A DNA stretch of 64,000 nucleotides. Origin: Spartobacteria bacterium. GTDB lineage: Bacteria; Verrucomicrobiota; Verrucomicrobiia; Chthoniobacterales; UBA10450. The notes below the pieces were generated by a model that was not told the origin of the DNA, ran no database searches, and saw only the letters and a program-made list of their open reading frames with translations. The DNA is taken from contig PNAA01000058.1 of the NCBI GenBank assembly GCA_003169975.1, positions 1 to 64,000 of the forward strand, read 5' to 3'. Of this stretch, positions 18,289 to 27,176 are shown in pieces; position 1 is the stretch's first letter, and each line of letters opens with the position of its first letter. Position numbers and translations under genes: made by a program.

Positions 18289-18686
18289 AATGCTCGCGCT
18301 ATCTTCCTTGGTGCTCCATCGCTGATTTCGTGTTAAAAGGATTGCTCAAGAAGAGCCAACAACTTCCAACAAACACCAACAACTGCGCCCAACTTGTGCG
18401 TCTCTTGTCTTGTCGGCCTTGGCGTTGCAAGGTTATCAACCGCCGCAGCTCAGTTTCTTGCCCGGGGGAATAGCTCGAAAGGGACGGTTATTAAGACGAT
18501 GAAGATTAAGGATTTAAATGGTTCCTACAAAGAATCCTCTTCTCCATTGTGAAGAACTCAGGATTTCATGTCTCCGTCGGCAGCTTCCGCCGCCATGAAA
18601 TAATCGCCGCCGGGTGACCTCTAAACGGTGCATGAAACGACTAGCGAACATCCGGCAATAGAGCCGCAACCGAAGCTTTTGCACCA
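18289..18686. other. Intergenic region with one clear hairpin
   Basis: About 400 bp between divergent genes. It is AT-richer around 18340-18390 and contains repeated CCAAC-type words (18357-18395). ATTTCATG at 18563-18570 and CATGAAAT at 18594-18601 form a perfect 8-bp stem around an inner GGC...GCC pairing. There is no T-run, so it is not a standard terminator; an operator or RNA leader element for the following operon is possible. No gene was seen. Confidence 0.5.
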
Positions 18687-19421
18687 ATGTCGAGGAAACT
18701 GGCCCTGGAACCGTCTATCGCAGCTCAGCCGGCCGGCCCGATCGTTTCAAAGATAAACGGCGCTCCACCGCGCGATCAAACCGAAAGTCTTTTCGAGCAG
18801 GTGGCGTGGCTCTACGTTTTCTGTCGCGAAAATTTGTTCCGGGACGATAGCGCTTGTATTAGCCAGGCCCTTTGGCCAGATAGCGTGCCGGCCCCCGGGA
18901 CCAGGATGATCGAGCTCGGTTGCGGTCCTGGATTTTATTCCTGCCGCTTTGCGCGTCATTACCCGCAGATTTCTGTTCTGGGCGTCGATCGATCGGATCG
19001 TCAACTGGCTTGGGCACGCACGCGTGCCCAGAAGCTTGGATTGCGCAACTGCCGCTTCGAACGAATTAACGTCCTCGATATTTCACGTGCCGAATCGCAA
19101 TTTGATGCGCTCATTGCCTCGCGGCTCTTCACTGTCTTATCCGAGCGTGAACAGGCGGTCTCCGAAATGCATCGCATCCTGCGCCCCGGGGGTCGCTGTT
19201 TGATCGCTGAACCGCGCGGGGCCTTCCGTGCTTCGATCCCATTGGTCGCGATGTGGATGTTAGCGCGAGTGACGCATTTTAATAATGGTTACCGCGAGCC
19301 CCGCAAAGCGGTCGTCTTCTCGCCAGCAGAATTTGCCCGGCTTTTCGCGACGCAACCTTGGAAACATTGCGTTTGTTGGCAGGACGCACGCTATCAGTAC
19401 GCGCTCTGCGAAAAGGCATGA
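18687..19421 (+). CDS. Class I SAM-dependent methyltransferase
   Basis: A 244-residue protein. Motif I is MIELGCGPGFYSCRFA at about residue 73, then VLGVDRSD, the motif II region FDALIASRLFTVL, and HRILRPGGRCLIAEPRGAF. Substrate unknown. It is the first gene of an operon in which each following gene starts inside the stop of the previous one (ATGA or GTGA overlaps): a DUF2064 transferase, an epimerase and a GT2. The context suggests modification of a small glycolipid or sugar intermediate. Confidence 0.82.
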   Translation: MSRKLALEPSIAAQPAGPIVSKINGAPPRDQTESLFEQVAWLYVFCRENLFRDDSACISQALWPDSVPAPGTRMIELGCGPGFYSCRFARHYPQISVLGVDRSDRQLAWARTRAQKLGLRNCRFERINVLDISRAESQFDALIASRLFTVLSEREQAVSEMHRILRPGGRCLIAEPRGAFRASIPLVAMWMLARVTHFNNGYREPRKAVVFSPAEFARLFATQPWKHCVCWQDARYQYALCEKA

Positions 19422-20209
19422 GCGTCACGCACCGCGTAATTTCCCCGCACGACAGCGATTCTGCGGCGGCAGGCTGCTGCGCGCTTGCGATCATGACGAA
19501 AGCCCCGCGGGCCGGCCAGGTGAAGACGCGCCTCACGCCGCCCCTCACGCCGGGGGAAGCGGCCGCGCTGAATATTTGCTTCCTGCGCGATATCTCCGCC
19601 GCGATCGCCCGGGTGGGTGCAAACGCGAGCGGGATTGGCTGCTACACGCCGGTCGGCGCCGAGGAAGCGTATCGCGAGATCTTTCCGGAGAATTTTCAGC
19701 TCATCGCGCAACGCGACGGTAATTTCGGTGAGCGGCTCATTTTTGCCGCGCAGGATTTGTTCGCCGTCGGCTTTGCTTCGGTCTGCCTGATCAACTCCGA
19801 CAGTCCGACTGTGCCCACGTCTGCTTTCGCGCAGGCTGCAAAGATTCTTTCCTCGCCTAAGGACTGCGTCGTGCTCGGCCCATCCGACGACGGTGGTTAC
19901 TATCTGATTGGCTTGAAACAGCAGCATCGGCAGCTCTTCGCAGGGATTGATTGGAGTACCGATCGTGTCTTCGCGCAGACGTTGCAGCGGGCTGCGGAGC
20001 TGCGCCTCAACGTTCGTCTTCTGCCGCCGGGTTACGACGTGGATGATTGCGCGGCACTGCGCCGGCTTTGCGACGATTTGTTAGGCCCTAACGCCAGCGA
20101 GAAGAAGAACACGGCGCCCGCGACGCGCGAATTTCTCGGGGAAATCATCGCGTGCGAGGGCCGCGCGCGGATCTGGCCCGTCGAGCCTGTCACCCTTTCC
20201 GCGCGATGA
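19418..20209 (+). CDS. DUF2064/TIGR04282-type glycosyltransferase-like protein
   Basis: About 263 residues from ATG 19418, which overlaps the previous stop as ATGA. It has the nucleotide-binding start LAIMTKAPRAGQVKTRLTPP, the central LINSDSPTVP metal motif and VLGPSDDGGYYLIGL. These are the marks of the TIGR04282 family, which is annotated as arsenosugar-type glycosyltransferase and found with SAM methyltransferases, as here. The real substrate in this organism is unknown. Residues after about 240 are poorly conserved. Confidence 0.8.
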   Translation: MSVTHRVISPHDSDSAAAGCCALAIMTKAPRAGQVKTRLTPPLTPGEAAALNICFLRDISAAIARVGANASGIGCYTPVGAEEAYREIFPENFQLIAQRDGNFGERLIFAAQDLFAVGFASVCLINSDSPTVPTSAFAQAAKILSSPKDCVVLGPSDDGGYYLIGLKQQHRQLFAGIDWSTDRVFAQTLQRAAELRLNVRLLPPGYDVDDCAALRRLCDDLLGPNASEKKNTAPATREFLGEIIACEGRARIWPVEPVTLSAR

Positions 20210-21327
20210 AACGTGCGCTCGTCACCGGCGGCGCCGGCTTGATCGGTTCCCATCTCGCCGACCTCCTCCGGCGCGAGGGGTGGCGCGTCCGCGTCCTCGA
20301 TAATCTCGAACCGCAAACCCACCGCCACGGACGGCCCGCCTGGGTGGCGGAGGACACCGATTTCGTCCAGGGCGATCTCTGCGATCGCGCGACGATCGCC
20401 GCGGCACTCGCCGGCGTCGATATCGTCTTTCATCAAGCGGCCTACGGCGGTTACATGCCGGAGATTACAAAGTACGTGCACGTCAACAGCCTCGGCACCG
20501 CGCAAATGCTCGAGGTGATCCGGGAACAGAACCTGCCGATCAAGAAAATCGTCGTCGCGTCATCGCAGGCGGTATACAGCGAGGGTGCCGGCCGCTGCCC
20601 GGAGCACGGCCTGGTCTTCCCGCCGGTGCGCCCGGTTGAACAACTGCGCATGGGCGATTGGCAGGTGCATTGTCCGGTTTGCGGGGCGGTCACAACCACC
20701 GCGCCAACGCCAGAGCACGCCCCGATTGGCGGCGAAACGGTTTACGGCCTGACGAAGGTGGACCAGGAAAAACTGGTGCTCCTCTGGGGCAAACAGGTCG
20801 GGATCCCCACCGTCGCGCTCCGCTATTCCTGCACCTACGGCCCGCGCCAATCCATCTTCAATCCCTATACCGGCGTGGTCGCGATTTTCTGCACCCGCTT
20901 GCTCAACGATCTGCCGCCCGTGCTTTACGAAGACGGCGAACAGACCCGTGATTTTTCCTTCGTCGAAGACGTCGCGCGTGCCAACTTGCTCGCCGCTGAA
21001 AGCGACGCGCTCGATGGCCTGCCGGTCAACGTCGGCAGCGGTCGCGGCGTCCCGATTCGGGAAGTGGCCGAACAAATTTCCCACGCGCTTGGCATTTCCA
21101 TCGCGCCGCAGGCGGAAGGCGAATTTCGACCCGGGGAAATGCGTCACCTCACGAGTGACACCGAGCGCATCCGCGCGGCCGGCTACCAGCCGCAGGTCGA
21201 TCTCGCCGCCGGTATTGGTCGCTATCTCGACTGGATTCGCGGGCAAAGAGACGTCCGCGATTATTTCAGCGAAGCGGCTGATGTTTTGCGCCGCAAGGGT
21301 ATCGTCCAGCGCGTTGCCCGGGCGTGA
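20206..21327 (+). CDS. NAD-dependent sugar epimerase/dehydratase with a zinc-ribbon-like insert
   Basis: About 373 residues from ATG 20206 (ATGA overlap). Extended SDR fold: LVTGGAGLIGSHLADLL, DNLEPQTHR, the catalytic Tyr and Lys in TVYGLTKVDQEKL, and YGPRQ. Between the SSQAVY strand and the catalytic Tyr there is an insert with CPEH and CPVCG, about 30 residues apart, which could hold a zinc. Sugar-nucleotide epimerases usually lack this. It probably converts an NDP-sugar for the neighbouring GT2 enzyme. Confidence 0.82.
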   Translation: MKRALVTGGAGLIGSHLADLLRREGWRVRVLDNLEPQTHRHGRPAWVAEDTDFVQGDLCDRATIAAALAGVDIVFHQAAYGGYMPEITKYVHVNSLGTAQMLEVIREQNLPIKKIVVASSQAVYSEGAGRCPEHGLVFPPVRPVEQLRMGDWQVHCPVCGAVTTTAPTPEHAPIGGETVYGLTKVDQEKLVLLWGKQVGIPTVALRYSCTYGPRQSIFNPYTGVVAIFCTRLLNDLPPVLYEDGEQTRDFSFVEDVARANLLAAESDALDGLPVNVGSGRGVPIREVAEQISHALGISIAPQAEGEFRPGEMRHLTSDTERIRAAGYQPQVDLAAGIGRYLDWIRGQRDVRDYFSEAADVLRRKGIVQRVARA

Positions 21328-22016
21328 AACCGCACATCTCCGTCATTATTCCCGCGCTCGACGAGGAAGTGCCGATCGGCGCGGTGGTGCGCGCTTGCCT
21401 AACGACGGGTTTGCCCGACGAGGTCATCGTGGTCGACAACGGCAGCACCGACGCCACGTGTGAGCGCGCCCAGGCGGCGGGCGCGCGGGTCGTGGCCGCG
21501 CCGCGCGGTTACGGACGCGCCTGCGCAGCGGGGGTCGCGGCGCTCGATTCACAAACCGAAATCGTCGTTTTTCTCGATGGCGATGGGAGCGATTGTCCCG
21601 AGTTGATGGATCGTCTCGTTAGGCCGATCGTCCGGGAGGAGGCTGACTTCGTGATTGGTTCCCGCGTGCGCGGCGAGCGCGAACCCGGGAGCATGAATTT
21701 TCAACAAATCCTTGCCGGTCGCGCCGCCGGTTTGCTCCTCAAACTTCTCTATCGCGTGCCCTACACCGACATGGGTCCCTTCCGCGCGATCCGCCGCGAC
21801 GCGCTCGCACGGCTTGGGATGCGCGAGGAAACCTACGGCTGGAATCTCGAGATGCAGATGCGTGCCGCGCGCGCCGGGCTGCAGATTCTCGAGGTGCCGG
21901 TGAATCATCGGTGTCGCACGGGCGGCGAATCGAAGGTGTCAGGAACCTGGCGCGGCACGTTGGTGGCCGGCGCGCGGATTGTCGCGACTTTGCTCCGCGT
22001 CGGAACCGAAAGGTAG
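21324..22016 (+). CDS. Family 2 glycosyltransferase, dolichyl-phosphate mannose synthase-like
   Basis: A 230-residue single-domain GT-A enzyme without membrane helices. GTG 21324 overlaps the previous stop as GTGA. Motifs are VIIPALDEEVPIGAVV, VDNGSTDAT, the metal-binding FLDGDGSD, and YTDMGPFRAIRRDAL followed by YGWNLEMQMRAA, which resembles polyprenyl-phosphate glycosyltransferases. It is the last gene of the four-gene operon and converges with a membrane-protein gene 23 bp away. Confidence 0.85.
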   Translation: MKPHISVIIPALDEEVPIGAVVRACLTTGLPDEVIVVDNGSTDATCERAQAAGARVVAAPRGYGRACAAGVAALDSQTEIVVFLDGDGSDCPELMDRLVRPIVREEADFVIGSRVRGEREPGSMNFQQILAGRAAGLLLKLLYRVPYTDMGPFRAIRRDALARLGMREETYGWNLEMQMRAARAGLQILEVPVNHRCRTGGESKVSGTWRGTLVAGARIVATLLRVGTER

Positions 22017-22039
22017 AATCCAGCGCGAGGCGAAGCCGT

Positions 22040-23275
22040 TTACGGATGGATGTCGTTCGTCCAGAGAAATTCGTAGACGGCGATGGCGTTAATCGCGACC
22101 GAAACAAGAAAAAGACCCAACTCCGTGGCCGACAGTTTTCGCGGACCGTTATGCAACAGCAATAAAAACATCCATGGCAACAGGACCATGGCGTAGCGGT
22201 AGGAGAACTGCCAGCCACCGGGATTGCCATGGCACCACAGGACCAGGGTCAAGAGTCCAATCACGCTCCAAGCCAAAGCCTTGAGGTTTCCGCCTTCTCG
22301 AAAAAGAAGAAAAAGGAATGGACTGCTCAGAAAAATAGAGCAGCCAAACGGGTAAGGTCGAAGGTACGGGAAGGTGGGGATATCCTGCATTCCCTCGAAC
22401 AACATCTTGAAAGCGTTCCACGGGATCGCATGGAGCGAAAATAGTCCGCTCCGGTACCACGGCTCCTGAGTTAGATTCGCGATGCGCGCGTAACCGAAAT
22501 CGAAAATCGAATCGAAGCGGGCGAAGTTGTAGGCCGCCGTGCAGATGGCGAGTGCGACCGGGATGGCCAGAAACCAGCCTAACGGTTTCCAGCCGCGAGG
22601 CAATCCCTTGGCGGCGCGGTTGCCCGATGGCAAGTGGGCATCAGGCCACGGGCTCCAAAAGTAAAGGTAAATGGGGAGAGTGAGAATCAGTTCCGTGCGA
22701 TTGCCAAAGGCCAAAGCGAAGCAGGCGCCAGCGAGAAACGGTCTTTGCCGCTGCAACGTAAGATAGAGCGCCCCAGCCTGACCGAGAAGCGCGAAGCCGA
22801 GGGCGATCTGCCAGGATCCACCGAGGCCAAGATTACACCACGACCAGGTTCCAAAGATCGGGAACAAGGCGAGGAGAATACGGCGCGGTTTCGAGTTCGG
22901 GTCGACACCGGCCAACTGGTAAAAAGAATAGACACATAAGCCGGCGATGAGTGCGGCCAGGAAGCCTCCCGAAAATCCTTTCATCAGGCCCACTTCACCC
23001 AGCAATGCGACTGGCAAAACGGCAAGAACTGCGCCCAGAGGAAAAACGGAGTAATATTCTTCGCGCACACGGACCATCTCGTTTAGCCAGGAAGGCGGCT
23101 GCGAGTTCAGGCCCAAATGGCCGTGCAGGAACGCGTCTGCGATCCGGAAGGTGTAATCGAAATGCTGCTGCGTTGGTCGGACCGACAACGAGAAAAGAGC
23201 GCCGGCCAGAACCGCCAGCGCGATGGGGAACAATTTCCACCCAACTCCCGCCGCCGAGCGCGTGGTTTTCGGCAT
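22040..23275 (-). CDS. Polytopic membrane protein, GT-C/family 39-like
   Basis: A 411-residue protein with roughly ten hydrophobic helices. The first loop contains FDYTFRIADAFLHGHLGL and a conserved-looking acidic stretch (MVRVREEYYSVFPLG), the place where GT-C glycosyltransferases keep catalytic acids. The rest is hydrophobic with short loops. Mannosyltransferase-like activity on a lipid-linked sugar is an inference from the fold pattern and the neighbouring sugar genes. It lies downstream of mutM on the same strand, about 55 bp away. Confidence 0.6.
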   Translation of the reverse strand: MPKTTRSAAGVGWKLFPIALAVLAGALFSLSVRPTQQHFDYTFRIADAFLHGHLGLNSQPPSWLNEMVRVREEYYSVFPLGAVLAVLPVALLGEVGLMKGFSGGFLAALIAGLCVYSFYQLAGVDPNSKPRRILLALFPIFGTWSWCNLGLGGSWQIALGFALLGQAGALYLTLQRQRPFLAGACFALAFGNRTELILTLPIYLYFWSPWPDAHLPSGNRAAKGLPRGWKPLGWFLAIPVALAICTAAYNFARFDSIFDFGYARIANLTQEPWYRSGLFSLHAIPWNAFKMLFEGMQDIPTFPYLRPYPFGCSIFLSSPFLFLLFREGGNLKALAWSVIGLLTLVLWCHGNPGGWQFSYRYAMVLLPWMFLLLLHNGPRKLSATELGLFLVSVAINAIAVYEFLWTNDIHP

Positions 23276-23331
23276 TCCGCGACCTTAAGAGGTGAAAAGC
23301 CCAAAGCCAAATACCGAGCTGAGACCGCGAG

Positions 23332-24126
23332 TTATTTTTGGCACGTCGGGCACCAGGCTGTCGTGCGGCCGCCGATCGTGGCGCGGCGCAACGGCTGGCC
23401 GTCGCGCGGGCACTTGCCGCCGGCCTTCCAGCGCTCGTGCAGGAGCCATGATTTCGGCGGATCGGAAAAATCCTGGCCGATCGTCTGGAGCGAAGCCTGC
23501 GCGACAAAGCGGGTCGCGCGCCAAATGGCGTCGAGTCTTTCGACGCTCAGTTTTCCCGCCCGCGTCCGTGGTGCGATCCTGGCCCGCCAAAGAATTTCAT
23601 CGGCCATCCAATTGCCCACGCCCGGAAATCCTTTTTGCAGAAGGAGCACGGCTTTGATCGGGGCGCGGGCGTGCCGCCGGACGAATTCCCGCAGCGAAGA
23701 TTTGGTGAATTCACGGGAGTGAATTTCCGGCACGCTCACTTCCCACCAGGAGGGCGTTTCCTTTCCGTGCTGGAAGCGGACGCGCCCAAATTGCCGGGCA
23801 TCGCTGAAGACCAGAGCCCGCTTCTTTTGCTGGAGGACAAGGTGGTCATGCCTGGCCGGGTGAAATTTCGGCGCCTCGAGACGGAGCTTCCCGCTCATTC
23901 CGAGGTGAATCCCGAGCCAGTTGTCGCACGAAAACTCGAAGAGCATCTGCTTGCCGCGCGCTCTGGAGCGCAGGAGCGTTTGCCTATCGAGACCGCGCTC
24001 AAGTGCCCGCACGTCGGTCCCGCGAAAGATCCGTTTTTCGCCATGCAATTGCACGGCCACGATCTTTTCCCCGAGGCCGGCGTCCCAGCGTTTCCGAAAA
24101 TATTCGACCTCCGCCAATTCCGGCAT
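23332..24126 (-). CDS. mutM: Formamidopyrimidine-DNA glycosylase
   Basis: A 264-residue Fpg/Nei family enzyme that excises 8-oxoguanine and formamidopyrimidines. The N-terminus is MPELAEVEYFRKR, with Pro as the catalytic nucleophile after Met removal and a Glu following. The H2TH region has FPGVGNWMADEILWRARI, and the C-terminal zinc finger has CPRDG and WCPTCQK. The second usual Pro of PELPEVE is Ala here. It is divergent from trxB with about 47 bp between starts, which must hold both promoters. Confidence 0.9.
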   Translation of the reverse strand: MPELAEVEYFRKRWDAGLGEKIVAVQLHGEKRIFRGTDVRALERGLDRQTLLRSRARGKQMLFEFSCDNWLGIHLGMSGKLRLEAPKFHPARHDHLVLQQKKRALVFSDARQFGRVRFQHGKETPSWWEVSVPEIHSREFTKSSLREFVRRHARAPIKAVLLLQKGFPGVGNWMADEILWRARIAPRTRAGKLSVERLDAIWRATRFVAQASLQTIGQDFSDPPKSWLLHERWKAGGKCPRDGQPLRRATIGGRTTAWCPTCQK

Positions 24127-24173
24127 CGGCGGAGATTAGATCGGCTGCGGCCTCCATGCTACCCTTGGCGCGC

Positions 24174-25091
24174 ATGGAAAAAGTGATCATTGTCGGGAGC
24201 GGCTGTGCGGGGTTAACGGCGGCGATTTACGCCGCGCGCGCGAACTTGAGCCCGCTCGTGCTCGAAGGGCGGCAGCCGGGCGGCCAGCTCTCGACGACCA
24301 CGATGGTGGAAAACTTTCCTGGTTTTCCCGAGGGGATTGACGGCCCGCAGCTGATCATGAACATGCATCGGCAGGCTGAAAAATTCGGCGCCCGTTTTTC
24401 CTACGCCGAAGCGACAGACTTGGAGATGATGGGCGACCGTCTTCGCCTGCAGGCCGACGACGAATGGCTGGAGACGCAGGCGCTAATCATCGCAAGCGGC
24501 GCCTCCGCGCGCTACCTCGGCCTGGAGAGCGAGGAGAAACTGATCGGCCACGGCCTAACGAGTTGTGCGACCTGCGACGGCGCCTTTTATCGCAACGTGC
24601 CGGTCTGCGTGGTCGGCGGCGGCGATTCCGCGGCGGAAGAGGCGCTCTTTCTCACCCGGTTTGCCTCCAAGGTTTATTTGATCCATCGGCGCGATCAATT
24701 GCGGGCCTCGAAGATCATGGCGGACCGTGTGCTGGCCTGCGACAAGATCGAGCCGATCTGGAACACCGTCGTGACGCGATACCTCCCGGACGACAAAGGC
24801 GAGATGACCGCGATCGAGCTGCGCAATGTTGCGACCAAAGAAGAGAAAATCTTGCCCGTGGCCTGCGTCTTCGTCGCGATCGGCCACGACCCGAACACGA
24901 AAGCTTTTGCCGGCAAACTGGAGACCGACCCGGACGGTTATCTGCTCGTTAGGCACCTGGCCGAGAGCAAGCATCCCGGAATCTTTATCGCGGGCGATGT
25001 CGCCGATCGCGTCTACAAGCAGGCGGTCACGGCAGCCGGGTCGGGCTGCGCGGCGGCGATCGAAGCGGAGAAGTATTTGAGCGGGTTGTAG
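24174..25091 (+). CDS. trxB: Thioredoxin reductase
   Basis: A 305-residue flavoprotein that passes electrons from NADPH to thioredoxin. The FAD-binding site is VIIVGSGCAGLTAAIYAARA, the redox disulfide is SCATCDGAFY, the NADPH site is VVGGGDSAAEEALFL, and the C-terminal FAD site is GIFIAGDVADRVYKQAVTAA. ATG 24174 matches the family start; the longer open frame upstream is not conserved. Its TAG stop lies in the GTAGAC end of a repeat element. Confidence 0.93.
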   Translation: MEKVIIVGSGCAGLTAAIYAARANLSPLVLEGRQPGGQLSTTTMVENFPGFPEGIDGPQLIMNMHRQAEKFGARFSYAEATDLEMMGDRLRLQADDEWLETQALIIASGASARYLGLESEEKLIGHGLTSCATCDGAFYRNVPVCVVGGGDSAAEEALFLTRFASKVYLIHRRDQLRASKIMADRVLACDKIEPIWNTVVTRYLPDDKGEMTAIELRNVATKEEKILPVACVFVAIGHDPNTKAFAGKLETDPDGYLLVRHLAESKHPGIFIAGDVADRVYKQAVTAAGSGCAAAIEAEKYLSGL

Positions 25092-25183
25092 ACGCTTTCC
25101 TCTGGGAAGCGAGAGATGTGAACTCCGGAGCAGAGTCGATGCCGCAGAGTCGATACCCGCGCTCCGCAGAGCGAAACGTCTAC
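25088..25183. repeat. 96-bp inverted-repeat element, relative of the one at 7295
   Basis: GTAGAC at 25088 and GTCTAC ending at 25183 bound the element. CGCTCCGCAGAGCGAAACG precedes the right end, a slightly decayed form of the palindrome at 7371. Internally CGCAGAGTCGATACC- and GCAGAGTCGATGCC-like words repeat. The trxB stop codon is supplied by the left end. The GT4 gene starts 12 bp after it. Confidence 0.7.
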
Positions 25184-25194
25184 AGGATTAGCGC

Positions 25195-26367
25195 TTGAAG
25201 CTTTGCGATCTCACGCAGTTTTACTCGCCGTTGAGCGGCGGGGTGAAGCGCTATGTGCACGAAAAGATCCGCTACATCCAGCGCGCGACGGACGATGAAC
25301 ATGTCCTGATCATTCCCGGGCCGAAGACGGAGATGATCGAGGCGGGGCGGTCGCGCATTTACTCGATCGGCTCACCTTTGCTCTCGCGAACGTCGCGTTA
25401 TCGCGCCCTCCTCAACTTGCGCGCGATCGAGGAGATTCTGGAACGCGAGCGGCCGAACTTGATCGAATCCGGCGATCCGTATCAGGTGGCGTGGAAGGCG
25501 ATCGCGTCCGGCGTCGGTCTGCGCATTCCGGTGGTTGGTTTTTATCATTCGCATTTCCCGGAAGCCTATCTCCGCAGCACGGCGCGGTATTTGGGGCGGA
25601 CTGCGACGGAGTTCGTGATGGACCTGGCGCGCCGCTACGTGCGCAAGATCTACAATCAATTCGAAGCGACGCTCGTGCCCTCGGCGCGTCTTGGGCAGCT
25701 CCTGACCGATTGGGGCGTGGAAAACGTGCGAGTCGTCGATCTCGGGGTGGACGTGGAGATTTTCCACCCGCAACCCGACGACACGGCAGTGACCCGTGAG
25801 TCGTTAGGCATCCCTTCCGGGCGGTGCCTGCTGCTTTACGTCGGTCGGCTGGCCCAGGAAAAAAACACGCAGACGTTGTTTGCCGCCTTCGAGTTGCTCG
25901 CCGAGCGCGAACCGCAGCGCTATCAACTTTTGATTGTCGGCGACGGATTGCAGCGCGCGGAGTTGCGCCGCTTGCAGGAGCGCACCGGGACGGTGACCTG
26001 GCGGCCGTATTGCACCGACTCCGAAGAGCTGGCGCGGCTTTATCGCGCGGCGGATTTGCTCGTGCACCCGGGTGTGCAGGAGACTTTTGGCCTAACGGCG
26101 CTGGAAAGTCAGGCCTGCGGCACGCCGGTCGTTGGCATTCGCGGCAGCTACATGGACCGGATTATTTTCGGCGGCCAGGAACATTGGGCGACGGAGAATT
26201 CCTGCACAGCTTTGGCTGAGGCGGTCGCGGCTGCGGCCGGCGGCGAGCTACGTAAAACCGGACTGGCGGCCGCGGAGAGTGTGCGCGAGCACTACGCCTG
26301 GCCGGTGGTTTTTGGAAAACTGTTTCAGATCTACCGCGAAGTGCGGGCCGGATATCACGCCGATTAG
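25195..26367 (+). CDS. Family 4 (group 1) glycosyltransferase
   Basis: A 390-residue GT-B enzyme from TTG 25195. The N-terminal domain opens with FYSPLSGGVKRYVHEKI, typical of the glycine-rich acceptor loop. The C-terminal donor domain has LLYVGRLAQEKNTQTLFAAF and the EX7E motif in GVQETFGLTALESQACGTPV. The donor is likely a UDP- or GDP-sugar and the acceptor is unknown. Two GCCTAACG words lie inside (25802, 26090). It is followed by a GNAT gene 73 bp downstream. Confidence 0.87.
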   Translation: MKLCDLTQFYSPLSGGVKRYVHEKIRYIQRATDDEHVLIIPGPKTEMIEAGRSRIYSIGSPLLSRTSRYRALLNLRAIEEILERERPNLIESGDPYQVAWKAIASGVGLRIPVVGFYHSHFPEAYLRSTARYLGRTATEFVMDLARRYVRKIYNQFEATLVPSARLGQLLTDWGVENVRVVDLGVDVEIFHPQPDDTAVTRESLGIPSGRCLLLYVGRLAQEKNTQTLFAAFELLAEREPQRYQLLIVGDGLQRAELRRLQERTGTVTWRPYCTDSEELARLYRAADLLVHPGVQETFGLTALESQACGTPVVGIRGSYMDRIIFGGQEHWATENSCTALAEAVAAAAGGELRKTGLAAAESVREHYAWPVVFGKLFQIYREVRAGYHAD

Positions 26368-26440
26368 GGCGCGGGGTGGCACGCCCAATGCGGATGCAGT
26401 TGCCTTGTGCGAAGCGATCGGCACATTAAGCAGCACCAAG

Positions 26441-27130
26441 ATGAAAACTGACCCGGCTTACACGATTCGCAGCTACCGCGCGGCGGACCGCGCCGCGGTG
26501 CGACGGTTGTGTTGCCTAACGGGATTCCTGGGTTCACCGATCGATCCGGTCTACGAAGATCGCGAGTTGTTTGCCGATTTTCTCACTACTTACTACACGG
26601 ATCACGAACCGGAGTCATCGTTCGTGCTCGAGGTCGATGGAGAGTTGAAAGGTTATCTGCTGGGATCGCGCAAGCCGTTCCTCAACCAGCTTTACTCCTT
26701 CCAGCAAAACATCGTTCTTTTCCTGCGCTCGCTCCTGCGTTATCCGCGCTACAATCCGCGCTCGCGGCGCTTCATCCGCTGGATGATGGTGAATGGCTGG
26801 CGCGAAGTGCCCGCCGCCCCGCGTCGCACCCCGCACTTCCATATCAACCTGCTCCCGGAGGCGAGAAAAATTTCCACTACCCGCGCGTTGATGAGCGCCT
26901 ACCTCAGCTATCTCTATCGCCGCGGCGAGAAACGCGTTTACGGCCAAATCGTCACCTTCGAAAGCCGGCGGGGCGAGAAGATGTTCGAGCGTTACGGGTT
27001 CCGGGTGATGAACCGGTCGGAGATCACCAAATACCGGGCGTTCTATCCCGAATCGGTTTACCTCAGCACGGTGATCAAGAATCTCGAAACCGCCGAACCA
27101 CTTTCCGCCTACTCGAATTCGGCGACTTAA
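26441..27130 (+). CDS. GNAT-family N-acetyltransferase
   Basis: A 229-residue protein with an N-terminal YTIRSYRAADRAAVRRLCCL typical of the first GNAT strand and helix. The C-terminal half has HFHINLLPEARK, then RRGEKRVYGQIVTFESRRGE and KMFERYGFRVM, where acetyl-CoA is usually bound. The RRGEK pair is a short internal repeat. A decayed second copy of this C-terminal part lies at 38230-38361. Substrate unknown. ATG 26441 is chosen because upstream residues in frame belong to GT4 shadow sequence. Confidence 0.75.
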   Translation: MKTDPAYTIRSYRAADRAAVRRLCCLTGFLGSPIDPVYEDRELFADFLTTYYTDHEPESSFVLEVDGELKGYLLGSRKPFLNQLYSFQQNIVLFLRSLLRYPRYNPRSRRFIRWMMVNGWREVPAAPRRTPHFHINLLPEARKISTTRALMSAYLSYLYRRGEKRVYGQIVTFESRRGEKMFERYGFRVMNRSEITKYRAFYPESVYLSTVIKNLETAEPLSAYSNSAT

Positions 27131-27176
27131 CACGACCGGTCTGCGGGTGCGGGTGGCGCATTTTCGAGCGCTGAAA

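Noticed and set aside
24003-24173. A 57-residue N-terminal extension of trxB
   Set aside because: It overlaps mutM on the other strand and has no thioredoxin reductase features; ATG 24174 fits the family start.
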